NCBI GenBank assembly: GCA_014281115.1
Contig: JACONQ010000003.1
Coordinates: forward strand, 4,092,001-4,156,000
From: Laburnicola sp. R22_1
Lineage: Eukaryota > Ascomycota > Dothideomycetes > Pleosporales > Didymosphaeriaceae
Reading direction: 5' to 3'
DNA length: 64,000 nt
A model generated the notes under the pieces. The model saw only the letters and a program-made list of their open reading frames with translations, searched no databases and was not told the origin of the DNA. Below, piece by piece: positions 33,554 to 44,722 of the stretch. Positions within the stretch are counted from its first letter, which is position 1. Every line of letters starts with the position of its first letter. The translations under genes were made by a program, and so were the position numbers.

Positions 33554-35404
33554 ACGTGTTTACAAGCGAGCCGCGCGTACAAGTGAGCCGCGCGCCCCAC
33601 CAACTTTCTACAACGCGTCTCATACAAACTACAATGGCTCAACTATTGTCTGCTCAATTGCGCTATAAAGAAGCAAATATCTACCTAGCTCTTTTAGCTA
33701 TCAATTCCAGTCAAATACAAAGTATAAAACGCGCTGCCGCAACGTTTTGCGTCCCTGAAACAACACTTCGCGGCCGACGCGCAGGAATCGCTGCGCGACG
33801 CGACTCTAAGCCCAAATCAAAGAAGCTTACCAAGCTTGAAGAGGAGGTGATTGTTAAGCATATACTTGACCTAGATTCGCGAGGCTTTGCGCCCACTCTA
33901 GGTGCTGTACGAGATATAGCGAATAAGCTGCTCACTAAGCGCAGCGCAGGCCACGTTGGCCAGCAGTGGCCTAGGAACTTTGTCAAGCGAACAGACAGCC
34001 TCACAACGCGATTTAATCGACCCTACGATCGACAGCGAGCCCTCTGCGAGGACCCAACGGTTATACAGGCCTGGTTTGAGCTAGTAGCACGTACAAAGGC
34101 CACCTACGGTATCTGCGACAAGGATACCTTCAACTTCGACGAGACTGGCTTTCTAATGGGTAAAATATCCTCCCAGCTAGTCGTTACTAGCTCAGAGAGG
34201 CGTGGCCGGCCAAAAGCGATCCAGCCAGGCAATCGTGAGTGGGTGACGGCGATCCACGGAATCAACGCTACTGGGTGGGCAATCCCACCCTTTATCATCT
34301 TCGCTGGCCAGTACCACCTCTCTGCCTGGTACGAGGGCGACGATATACCAGGTGACTAGGCTATTGGTCTTAGCGACAATGGCTGGACTACGAACGAGCT
34401 TAGTGTTGCCTAGCTACAGCATTTTATTAAGCATACAGTAGAGCGTAGAGTGGGCGCGCGTTAGCTACTAATACTTGACAGCCATAAGAGTTACAACTTG
34501 CTCAAATTCCAGGAGATCTGCAAGGAGAATAAGATCTACACTCTCTATATGCCGCCACATTCGTCACACCTTCTGCAGCCGCTTAACGTTGGCTGTTTCT
34601 CGCCGTTGAAGCGGGCGTACGGGCGCCAGGTCGAGGGCCTAATACGCGACCACATCAACCATATCACCAAGCTTGAGTTCCTACCAGCCTTCCGCGCCGC
34701 CTACGACCAGTCAATTATAAAGGAGAATATCTGCGCAAGCTTTCGAGGCGCTAGGCTAGTCCCACACAATCCAGAGGCGGTGATATTAAAGCTTGATGTG
34801 AAGCTTCGTACGCCGTCGCCAGCAGCCCTACTAGAGGCCCTATAGGAGTCTGCAATACTAAGCAACGCGCGCGAGCTAGGCGCTTAGTTAACTCTAGTTC
34901 GTGAGCGGATCCAAAGGCATCAAGGATCCTCTCCTACATTAGTTATCTAGTCGCTTAATCGGCTTACAAGAGGGGCTAAGAGAATGGCGCATTCGATAGT
35001 ACTTATGCGCGATAAGATAGCTAGTCTACAGAGGGCAAATAAGGCAGCCACAACGCGTAAACAGCGCAAAAAGAAGCGGATCTAGAAGCGAGGCACCCTA
35101 TCAAAGGCAGAGGGAGAGGATATTATTGCTTAGAAGGCTATTGAGCAGCAACTAGAGGGAGAAACGCGGTATAGCCAGGCGCGGTCAGGTGCGAGCCGGC
35201 AGGCTTCAGCGCGCTGCATGCGCTGCAGGGAGCCTGGGCACAACTCACGTACGTGCAAGAAAGCTTCTATAGATACTGCTTGATTTAGGATAGCTATTAT
35301 ATTAATAGAATTTTGATGCGTTGTTGATATACAGCCTGCAAAAGGCTGAGAGACTTGGTGGGGCGCGCGGCTCACTTGTACGCGCGGCTCGCTTGTAAAC
35401 ACGT
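33554..35404 (+). mobile_element. pogo-like DNA transposon (pogo-B copy 1)
   Basis: 1851 bp between TA dinucleotides. The terminal inverted repeats are about 50 bp, starting ACGTGTTTACAAGCGAGCCG and containing two related GAGCCGCGCG blocks. The second copy at 48317-50167 has exactly the same length and opposite orientation. The right end lies only 19 bp from the stop codon of the FAD monooxygenase. Confidence 0.94.
33634..35283 (+). pseudogene. pogo-B transposase with eight in-frame TAG codons
   Basis: One continuous 549-codon frame from ATG 33634 to TGA 35281-35283, interrupted only by TAG codons (the first four at 34357, 34411, 34462 and 34843) and without frameshift. An N-terminal helix-turn-helix and CENP-B-like region leads to the DDE core: NFDETGF, then LLILDSHKSYN, then HLLQPLNVGCFSPLKR. 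In the last, the third catalytic residue, usually Asp in PLDVG, is Asn. The C-terminus has a CCHC knuckle, CMRCREPGHNSRTCKK. Every stop is explained by CAG-to-TAG or TGG-to-TAG change, the expected result of RIP. Confidence 0.9.
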
Positions 35405-35423
35405 TATATCAGCTTGCTAACCT

Positions 35424-36808
35424 TCACGTCTGGTCCAAACTATCTCCTTGTATAACGTTGCAATTACATTTTATAATATTGCGTAAAGTCATGCTCAAGC
35501 ATGGCTGCAGCCTAAAGAGAATCTGAGCTAGATGCAATGTACTCGTAGGGGCTTGTAGACTTACGCGCATAGACTGGGCGAGTTCTGCAGCGACTTCTGG
35601 GCTGTCCTTGGCGGAGCGACAGGCGTTCAAAAAAGCGTCGGATGCAAGGGCTTGGTCGGGGTCCATCATGAGGCGGTTCAGGTGGGTGGTGGTTATTGGA
35701 TTGACCACGTCCTCGTATATCCTCCTGCGAACCTGGTCGTACTGGTCGAGCATGTCCTGGGTGGCGAGCCCGCGATGGATGCCAACGAGACAGTCGGAGA
35801 GGGCTCCGATGTCGACGATGCCGCTGGTCAGCCCCATGCCGCCCATGGGATTGCACAGGTGTGCAGCGTCTGCGGCGAGCAGAATGCGGCCAGACGAAAA
35901 GCGTGGCGCGCAGCGCTGATGCACGCGGTAGGGGCTGGCGTTGACGATATCGAAGTCGCACTGGTCCGGCTCGCGCTGGCCCGGCAGGAGGGCGCAAAGG
36001 CGCTGGGCCACGCGCGCCGAACACTCCTCTCTCGACAGGCGGGCGTCTTCCCCGTACGTGATGCGCCACAGGCCCTCGGGACCGCCCTGGCGAGCAGCAA
36101 GGCACCAGTCGGTCGGGTCGATGACGAAGTTGATGTCGGCCCAGCCAGCCGCGTCGAAACCATCAAAACGCACATTGCAGGCCACCAACCACAAATCCCA
36201 GGTGAAGCCCGGAAAGTCACGCCCAAACAGGGCTTGGCGCACGGTGCTGCTCGCCCCGTCGCAGCCGACCACATAGCTTGCCGACATGTGCACCTCTTCC
36301 TCGTCCTCGGCCGCCGTCCGGACCTTGACCCACGCTTCACCGCCATCTTGAGCCACTTCGGTGACGGTGTGCCCAAAGTCGACACGCGCCGCTGGCTGCG
36401 CACACACGGCCTCGTACAGTATGTCCACGACGCGGTTGAGCGGCAAACTCACCACACGCTCCGTCTCTGCAACCGCGCCCTGTGGCAGCCCGGCCAGGAC
36501 GCGGCCGTCGGCGGCGCGCCAGACGACGCTCTTCGGCGTCAGCGCCTGCTGCCTCTGTATTTCCTCCAGCACTCCGCATCTCCGCAGCTCGCGCACCGCC
36601 GCTGGGCCATAGTGTGTGGCCCGTGGCTGCTTGTCCAGTTCGGCCGACGACTCGAGCACCCGCACCCGTATTCCCGCGCGCGCCAGCTTGAGCGCGAGGA
36701 GAAGGCCGGAGGGTCCAGCCCCGACAATGATGACCTTTTTCTTCTTTTCAGCTTCAGGATCGTGGTTGCATATCCGACCGATAGCGACGCCTAACTCACC
36801 GACATCAT
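35424..36808 (-). CDS. FAD-dependent monooxygenase (group A aromatic hydroxylase type)
   Basis: NAD(P)H/FAD flavoprotein hydroxylase with the PHBH fold, the expected tailoring enzyme of the neighbouring PKS. The preferred model starts at ATG 36808 (context GCCATG). It has a 9-nt first exon (36808-36800), a 56-nt intron (36799-36744, GTGAGT...AAAAG) and an exon from 36743, giving MMSKKKVIIVGAGPSG and 442 aa. An unspliced start at 36947 would add 65 unlikely residues. Seen: dinucleotide-binding GAGPSG (11-16) with Glu34, the DG motif GCDGASSTVR (163-172), and the GD-like motif LLAADAAH around Asp295 followed by NPMGGMGLTSG. There is no signal peptide. It is divergent from the PKS over 835 bp. 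The stop is 19 bp from the pogo-B end, so the 3' UTR, and possibly the native C-terminus, may have been altered by the insertion. The substrate is unknown. Confidence 0.9.
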
Positions 36809-37643
36809 GGCAGCTTCCATCAAAACACCTTGGAGACTCTTTCAGGAATTCAATGCAAGATTCGAAGCGATGAAGACACGAAGAGATACATATCGTTGGT
36901 GCCATATAATCAAGGTTGGTACACAGGCGTAGACCCGGCATAGCCAAAACGGGCGAAACAAGAAATGTGCGCCTTAGGACCGTGAAACTCCTACTCGGGC
37001 CGAATGCACGGCCATTTTTCCGAAAATCTTGCCGTTAGGGCCGAGTACTAACATCATGCGACCGCTGTGTTGCCTACTTGCAAGAAGGTAGTCCTTGCAA
37101 GAAGGAACGGGCCTTCACCACACTGTTTCAGGCTAGCGTCTCAGCTGACCTGTCTACCATGCGCCTGCGACAAAGCGTTAGGCAGGATATCAGGTTTGAT
37201 ACTCTGTCGAAAATAGTGCTGTAGGTGCTTATAAACTCGGTAAGGAAATATGGACACTCCCTCTATGCCATTGACTTAGATGCTTGCAAGCCGCCCAGAA
37301 ATGCATACCTATGTAACAATTATAAAACGGAAAAAAAACTTGGGGACCAAGAACCTGAAGCTTCAGGTACGGGAAGACAGGCTCGAACCAGGCGGACCTG
37401 CTACATACGTCGGACCTCATGTTTGGCTTGCCAGAAAGCGTGCTAGGGTTTTGACATGCTGGTAGGTGCAGGGCACTCTGAAAAGATCTTCAAGTGCTGT
37501 ATAACTGTATGTGAGTAGGAAACTTTCTCCAATCTCCATATTGCCGCTCTGAGAGCTTATCCTGCTGGGTCTCAGCACCCCCTTTTCAGATCTTTACCAA
37601 CCTCTCGCTCAGCAGGCTCGGGCAATCCGTTACAGCTGGCATT
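36809..37643. promoter_or_regulatory. divergent promoter between FAD monooxygenase and PKS
   Basis: 835 bp of normal composition. It holds CCGAGTA at 37041-37047 within TTAGGGCCGAGTACTA, and the reverse complement TACTCGG at 36992-36998 within a TCGGGCCGA palindrome. The same motif occurs twice upstream of the MFS gene. CCG-type triplets are typical of Zn2Cys6 regulator sites, so a shared cluster regulator is a reasonable inference. TATAAAA occurs at 37321, and a pyrimidine-rich leader precedes the PKS start. A short open frame at 37225-37446 has no recognisable content. Confidence 0.55.
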
Positions 37644-40600
37644 ATGACAGACACCAACATCACGTCTCAGACGAACCACATACTTTTATTTGGGGACCAA
37701 ACGGAAAACATCCTCCCTTCTATTGGGGAAATCTACCGGAGAGCTCCAGCGTCTGTATACCTCCAGCAGTTTCTACGCAGGTCGTCAGATGCTGTGCGCC
37801 GCTGTATCGACAGCTTTTCGGTAGTAGAGAGGCGTCGATTCTATTTTGACTCCTTTTTAAGTCTTGCCGAATCCTCTGCGCAAGAGCCATGTCAGGACCC
37901 GGTCGTGCAGACCCTCCTTCTATGCGTAGCGCAGTTGGGCACTCTAGTCATGTGAGTAACGTGTCCGCAGGAAAGAACGCCACCTTTCTGACGTCCAAGA
38001 CAGGCATCTGGAAGATAGTCCTCATTTGCCGTACAATGGACTGGTCCTGGGATGGTGTACTGGTCTACTTGCCGCCGTCGTTGCTAGCTCTTCGCAGTCT
38101 ATGGTAGAGGTTCTCCAAATCTCACCAGAGATGATCACCATCGCCATGAAGGTTGGCATAGAGGCACACCGTCAATCGGTCTTAGTTGAAGAGAGCCAAG
38201 GGAGTTGGACCATGGCCTTAGGCGGGCTGTCCGAGGCATCGCTCCAACCACTCTTAGACAAAGTCAATTTAGACAACGTAAGCACGTCTTCGATGCGGCA
38301 TCATACAAAGTATACGTGACTGACGGCAGCTTAGATGATCCCACCACTGAAGGTTGCGTACATCAGCGCAGTTTCCGCATCGGCGTGTACAGTATCTGGC
38401 CCACCATCCACCCTTGATCTTCTCCGCTCTAGCATCCAACAGACACAAACACAATGCCACGTGGTGCCGCTTCAAATCTCTGCTCCCTTTCATGCTGGAC
38501 ATATGAGGTGGCCTGACTGGGAACAGACGGAGCTTCTTAGCAACATGTCAGGCTATGCTCGAAGTTCTAGCATGCGCGCGACCATGCTCTCCCCTTCGTC
38601 TGGCAGACCGTATCGAGGGGCAAGTTTAGGGGATTTGATGCCTCAAATCCTCGACGATATCTTTCGGAATCCGATCCGCCAGCAGGATGTCTTCTGTCAG
38701 CTGCAGTCACGTTTGGGCGAATCCGAGTTTGGAATCACGCCCATGGTTGCCTCGGCCGCGTCCAAGCGGTTGGAGTTGGCACTCGGAAAGGCAAGTGGCT
38801 CCTCGCAGGCTCCACGAAGATCTCAGCGAGGCTCTGATAGCGGTGAAATTGCCCTGATTGGAATGTCTGGCCGGTTCCCAGGGGCCGAGTCGCTCGATGC
38901 TTTCTGGGAGATGCTCAAGTCCGGGGATGATCAATGCCGAGAGATACCCCGTGACCGCTTCGATACGGCAAGCCACCACGATCCGACGGGAAAGAAGGAC
39001 AACACGACGCTATCTCGGTTCGGATGTTTTCTCGACAGACCAGGCGTATTTGATGGTCGGCTATTCAACATGTCACCGCGAGAAGCGGCATCGACGGATC
39101 CAGGCCAGCGCCTTCTCCTGATGAGCACGTACGAAGCCCTCGAGCGAGCGGGCTATAGCCAAGAGGCGCGCGAGACGGAGCGAGACACCAAAGTCGGCAC
39201 CTTCTTTGGCCAGACCATTGATGACTGGCGAGAGTATAATGCGGCCGAGAAGGTGGACATGTACTATGTCACAGGAGGCATCCGAGCCTTCAGCGCCGGG
39301 CGAGTCAACTACCACTTCAAGTGGGATGGGCCGGCATACAGCATCGACAGCGCCTGCTCGTCTAGCCTCTTGGCCATACAGCTGGCGTGCAACTCGTTGC
39401 GCGACCGCGAGTGCAACATGGCCGTCGCCGGCGGCTCGAACATCGTCACAGGATGCAACATGTACGCGGGCCTGAGCCGAGGCAGCTTTCTGTCGCAGAC
39501 GGGCGCCTGCAAAACATTCGACAGTGCAGCAGACGGTTATTGCCGAGGCGAGGGCGTTGGCGTCGTGGTGTTGAAGCGACTGGAAGAGGCGCTGGCGAAT
39601 GGGGACCCTGTTTTGGCCGTCATCAAGTCGGCCGCCACGAACCACTCGGCCAAGGCCGTCTCGATCACCCATCCACACGTGGAGACGCAGGCACGGCTAT
39701 TTCGCGACGTGCTTGCCCAAGGCGGCGTCGATGCGGCCGACATAGATCACGTCGAGTGCCATGGCACGGGTACGCAAGCAGGAGATGCTGCCGAGGCCAA
39801 GTCGATCGTGCAAGTCTTTGGTGGCGCTCACCGTGCTCGGCCGCTCACCATCGCTTCTGTGAAGCCCAACATCGGCCACGGAGAAGCCGCTGCTGGTGTA
39901 TGTTCTGTCATCAAGGCCGTTATGATGCTGCAGCATGGCGAGATGCTGCCCCACGGCGGCGTCAAAGGGCACCTCAATCCCGCCCTGCTTTCGTTCCAGG
40001 ACCATGGCTACCAGCTTGCCGCGTCGGCTGCCTTTCCCAAGGAATCCCTTCGAGCCAGGGCCATCATGGTCAACAATTTCAGTGCGGCTGGCGGCAACAC
40101 GAGCGTCCTCATCCAGGACAGCCCCTCAATATCGCCAGTAACCACCCCGGGAGACCCCCGAACAAGCCATATCGTGACCGTGTCCGCAAAGACGGCGGCA
40201 TCGCTCAAGCAGAATGTTCGCCGACTGTCCGACTTCCTGCAGACGCCGACTTCGAACTCCATTGCCGACATCGCCTACACCAGCACCGCCAGGAGACTTC
40301 ATCACCCGCTGAAGAGGGCATATGCTGTAAGAACCGTCGCCGACCTGGCCACTGCTTTGCAACGGGACGTGCAGACCTGGGACGAGAGCCAATCCACAAC
40401 CAACAAGGCTCCTGCCGTCATCTTCGTGTTTCCCGGCCAGGGCGGCCAAGTCATCGGCTCAGCCAAAGAGCTATATGAAACCTCTCCCGCTTTTCGCCGC
40501 ATCGTCGGTGAGCTCGACGGCCTGTGCCGCTCGCAGAACTTGCCATCCTTCATCGGCACCCTTGTTGGAACATGTGCCGTTTCGTCGCCATTGGAGTCCC

Positions 40601-43600
40601 AGTTGTGTCTCGCTGTCATTGAGCTTGCCCTTGCTCGGCTCTGGCAGTCCTGGGGCGTGGAGCCGCATCTGGTCGTCGGCCACAGCTTCGGAGAATACGC
40701 CGCCTTGTGCGTCGCGGGTGTCATCTCAGCAGCCGACATGATCTTCCTGGTCGCCAAGCGGGCGTCTCTCATGCAGGAGAAATGTCTTGTTGAGACACAT
40801 AAGATGCTCTCTTTGAGGCTCTCCTGCGACCAAGTCAGCGAGGCTCTGGCCGAGTGTCGCTCCTCTTGCCCTTCACTCGAGGTTGCCTGCATCAATGGCC
40901 CTACAGCGACCGTTGTTTCCGGCCTATTTGAGCACATATCCGCCTTCAAGGACCAGCAGGAGCGCCGAGGCGTCACGTCGGCCTTCTTAGATACCCCATA
41001 TGCTTTCCACTCGAGCCAGATGGACCCAATCCTGGAACCTTTCGAAAATGCCGCCAGTGGAATCCATTTTGCGAAACCAGCAATCCCAGTTGCTTCGACT
41101 CTTCTCGGTTCTGTGGCTAGAGACACTGGCATCTTTGACCCGAGTTATCTTTCTCGTCAAGCACGACATCAAGTAAGATGGTCGGACGCGCTCAACGCTT
41201 CCCTGGAGCATCTTCCGGTTGAGAACGGAACCAGTTGGATCGAGATGGGCCCAGGTACGACCGGTTTGTCTCTCGTCCGCCAGTCCCTTGGTGTCAAAGC
41301 CTCGAATACCCTGGCCACATTGGATCTGAAGAGAGGGACGTGGGAAAGCATTTCTGCCTCACTATCGGCAGCCTACCAGGCCGGAGTCAATATCCGATGG
41401 TCAGAATTCCACCGAGACTACAGACACTCGCTATCGGTAGTAAACCTGCCAACGTACGCTTTCGATCTAAAGAACTACTGGGTCGACTACACAAGTCGAC
41501 TGGATCAGCCGAGCAGAACGGCGCTTGATCCCGAAGTCACGAAACCGAAGTCCACCTTCACTTCGCCATGCTGGCAGAGAATCGTACACGAAGACTTCGG
41601 GCCTTCCCAGGCTCGAGTTGAATTCGCTAGCGACTTCACCCACCCCGAGCTCTTTGCTATGGCCGGTGGTCATCTCGTGAATGGCGTGGGTCTGTGCCCT
41701 AGCTCCATTTTTGCGTCCATGGCCTTCTCTTGTGCGCTGTATGTCTTCCAGCATAGAGATCCCTCGCTGAAAACGGTCCCGCCCTTGGATATTGGCGACA
41801 TGGAGATATTTAGCCCTTGCATTGTTTCGGCTGATGATGAGTCGCACTCGTTTACCGTCACCGCAGTACAGTGCTCGTTTTCTGGCCCAGTTCAGATTAC
41901 ATTCAGCAGTTCCACCAATGACACTTCTTTCAGCGAGCATGCAAGGTGCTTTGTGGCTCGGACCACAGGCAGTGCAGCATTCGCCGATTTCAACAGAAAC
42001 CTATACCTTGTCAAAGACCGGGTTGAGCTCCTTCGCCGCAAGGAAGAGACTGGCCAAGCAGACAAGTTGAGGTCCAGTATGGTCTATAAGCTGTTCAAGA
42101 CGGTGGTGGACTATTCCAGGAGCTACCAGGCGCTTGAAGATGTCTATCTGAGCACCAGCGGACCCGAAGCATCAGCAAGGCTTTCGTTCCAGACTCCAGA
42201 GGATGCGGAGAACTTCGTGCACAACCCTTTCTGGATAGACAATCTGGCTCAAATCGGGGGTTTCTCTCTCAACGTCAACCCGCCTTCGGGCGTGGATGAT
42301 GTTTACATCTCACACGGGTGGCAGAGCATGCGGATCCTTGGGCGGTTGTCAACGACCGAACAGTATACCGCTTACGTCTGCATGCAGCCGCAACAAGACG
42401 AGCCCGGAGTCTGGGCCGGCGATGTCTATGTCTTCAATGAGAAGGATGTTGTCGCTGTGTGTAGTGGCCTGAAGTTCAAGGGGATGAAACGGTCCCTACT
42501 ACGACTTCTGCTTCAAAACTCTGCAGACCACGTTCCCACCTTGGTCCGCCGCTCACCTAGCCGATCATCCAGCGCAGGCAGCGCCGTGTCCAATGAGCAT
42601 GCCCGTGGTATCTCAACGGTCCGATCATCCAGTCCAGGCAGCGCCGCGTCTGATGAGCATGCCCGTGGTATCTCGACGGTTGACACGGTTCTTGGTGTCA
42701 TTGCCAAGACAGCAGGCCTCAGTCTCGAAGCCTTTCGCGAGGGATGTACGCAATGGTCAGACCTCGGGATAGACTCACTTCTCACCATTGCAATCATCCA
42801 GGAGCTTCGAGAGGCGACGGGAATGGACCTGCCTAGTTCAATTTTCACCACGTACCCATCCGTTGACGAACTGTGTCAATACTTCGGTGCGGCCACTAGC
42901 AGTAGTGAAAGTGACGGAACCACCGCCGACCTAGAGCGCCCTGGGCGCGGGAACGCTGTAGCAAGCCGGGCCTTATCTCGACCGCGGCTAAGCAGAAGGG
43001 AGACGGTACGATCCTTCGCCGACAGTGCCATTTCGATGGGCAGTGGTACATCATCACCCGATGTCTACAAGATTCTGATGTCGATTCTTGCCAGAGAAGT
43101 AGGACTCAAGGAGGACGAGATGCTTCCATCGGCGGGGCTATCCGAGCTCGGCATAGACTCACTGCTCACCATCACGATCCTGTCCATGTTCCGGGAGCGA
43201 ACTGGCATCAGTCTTCCGTCGTCCTTCTTTACTGGCTGTGCGACGGTTGGCGATATCAAGCTAGCTTTGCAGCCATCCACCGGGCCAGCCGTCATGGCCG
43301 AGCCCGAAGTCTGCCCAAGCCCACAGCCGACAAGCGTGCCCGTCCTTCTACAGGGGACTCCCACCTCGACATCGGGCAAGGCGCTGTTCCTCCTCCCAGA
43401 CGGATCCGGTTCGGCGCTCTCGTACATCGACCTGCCCCCCCTGACGACGACCGGGCTGCCCGTGTACGCGCTGCCGTCGCCTTTCGCGCAGAACCCGGAC
43501 GCCTATACGCTTCCCTTCGAGGCCGTGGCGGCCATTTTCGTGCGCGCCGTACGCGCCGTGCAGCCACGCGGGCCCTACTTGCTGGCCGGCTGGTCCATGG

Positions 43601-44139
43601 GCGGCATCTTCGCGTGGGAGGCAGCGCGCCAACTGCTGGCGGCCGGCCACGACGTCGACCTGCTGTGTATGATCGATAGCCCGTGTCCGGGCACGCTGCC
43701 GCCGCTGCCGGCACCGACGCTTGACATACTCGACCGCGCCGGTATCTTCGCCGGCCTAGATGGTCGCGGCGTACCGCCCAGTACACGCCGACACTTCGTC
43801 GCCAGTGTGCGCGCGCTCGAGACGTATACGCCACAGCCGTTGGGGCTTGGTGCGGCGCTGGGCAGGGTGCTGGCCGTGTGGGCAAAGGACGGCGTGCTAG
43901 AGGGCGTGGTGGACGAGGGAAAGCGGAATGCGGTGCTGAGTGACGAGGACATTGCGGGGGAGGCGCGAGACTGGCTCGTTGGCCTAAGGAAAGACTTTGG
44001 TCCCGCTGGTTGGGACCGTCTGGTGGCGACGGAGGTCGAGTGTCGTTGCGTGTCGGGCAATCATTTCTCGATTATGAAAGCGCCTCTGATTACGGAGGTT
44101 GGGTCTGCTCTATCGGATGCTCTAAAGGCGGTGGTTTAA
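37644..44139 (+). CDS. non-reducing polyketide synthase (SAT-KS-MAT-PT-ACP-ACP-TE)
   Basis: Iterative type I PKS, expected to build an unreduced poly-beta-keto chain from malonyl-CoA, cyclise it and release it. Exons are 37644-37951, 38004-38277 and 38335-44139; introns of 52 and 57 nt have CTGAC branch sites, giving 2128 aa. SAT: GWCTG with Cys121, and His247 in FHAGH. KS (about 365-790): DSACSSS with Cys535, His670 in HGTGT, His709. MAT: GHSFGEY with Ser978. PT: His1307 in GHLVNGVGLCPSS and Asp1496 in WIDNLAQ. Two ACPs with GIDSLLTI attachment Ser1675 and Ser1803. TE: GWSMGG with Ser1948, Asp1975 and His2104. There is no methyltransferase or reductive domain, so the product should be unmethylated and aromatic. 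All catalytic residues are present. Length and order match orsellinate-, naphthopyrone- and melanin-type synthases; I cannot choose among them. A 60-bp tandem duplication lies before ACP1. Confidence 0.96.
42561..42680 (+). repeat. 60-bp tandem duplication in the PKS linker
   Basis: Two 60-bp units (42561-42620 and 42621-42680), with a handful of differences, encode a 20-residue repeat of the type RSSS-GSA-S-EHARGISTV between the PT domain and ACP1. The frame is kept. It lengthens a flexible linker and is likely a recent, length-variable site. Confidence 0.92.
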
Positions 44140-44722
44140 GGCTTAGATGGGTACGACTCTACTAATGACTAGACTAGACTAGACTAGATACTGTTGTTAG
44201 CTTGTTACTGCTGTAACGTTAGATCAAGCTGGGATTAATTAAGAGATTCTAGAGCCCCCTTGGTTCCATGATAGACTACACGCACAAAGCACCGTAAAGC
44301 GGGGTCTTGGATGTCTTTGTACTCGGCAGGGACTTTCCGTGCTGGAGGAGCAGGTGCCCCAGGCTGACACGATAGAAGTGTTCGAGTATGCCCGCCTCGG
44401 TCTAGTAATGGAAAATAGCAACTGTTGGGGCCGAGTATAAGAAGGGAATCGGCAAGTTCAAAATCCATACTGAAACCACACCTACCGGACTTTATGCGTA
44501 ATGCTGTCCTGAGGTATACACTTGCTACGAAGATGATACAGTCTTGACGCATCTAGTTCATTCGTTCGTTCATTCATTCAGTCCTATCCGTTTATAGTCG
44601 GTTGCAACTGTCTGTCCTGATGAAGTTGGAAAAAGGATTCGAGGCAAATGTATATTGTATATCCTCACCCACTCTCTATCCACCCTCGTCCATACCCTTG
44701 CTGCTATCCTCGTACGCTTCGC
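44140..44722. promoter_or_regulatory. PKS terminator / MFS promoter region
   Basis: Contains TACTCGG (44320-44326) and CCGAGTA (44431-44437). The second lies within TTGGGGCCGAGTATAA, which shares GGGCCGAGTA exactly with the FMO-PKS promoter. Two short microsatellites are present: an (ACTAG)n tract near 44166 and an (ATTC)n-like tract near 44560. No gene is visible. Confidence 0.55.

Noticed and set aside
35652..36794. Long open frame on the + strand opposite the FAD monooxygenase
   Set aside because: It is a shadow of the GC-rich coding strand. It has no recognisable domain, while the - strand product has all flavoprotein motifs.
36809..36947. Start of the FAD monooxygenase at 36947
   Set aside because: It adds 65 residues of unrelated sequence before the nucleotide-binding fold. 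The spliced start at 36808 gives the canonical N-terminus.
37370..37440. tRNA-like GGTTCGAGCC on the - strand
   Set aside because: The flanking bases do not form a T-stem, and no acceptor or anticodon stem could be folded around it.
37225..37446. Short open frames between the FMO and PKS genes
   Set aside because: No recognisable sequence. The position fits a divergent promoter and leader better.
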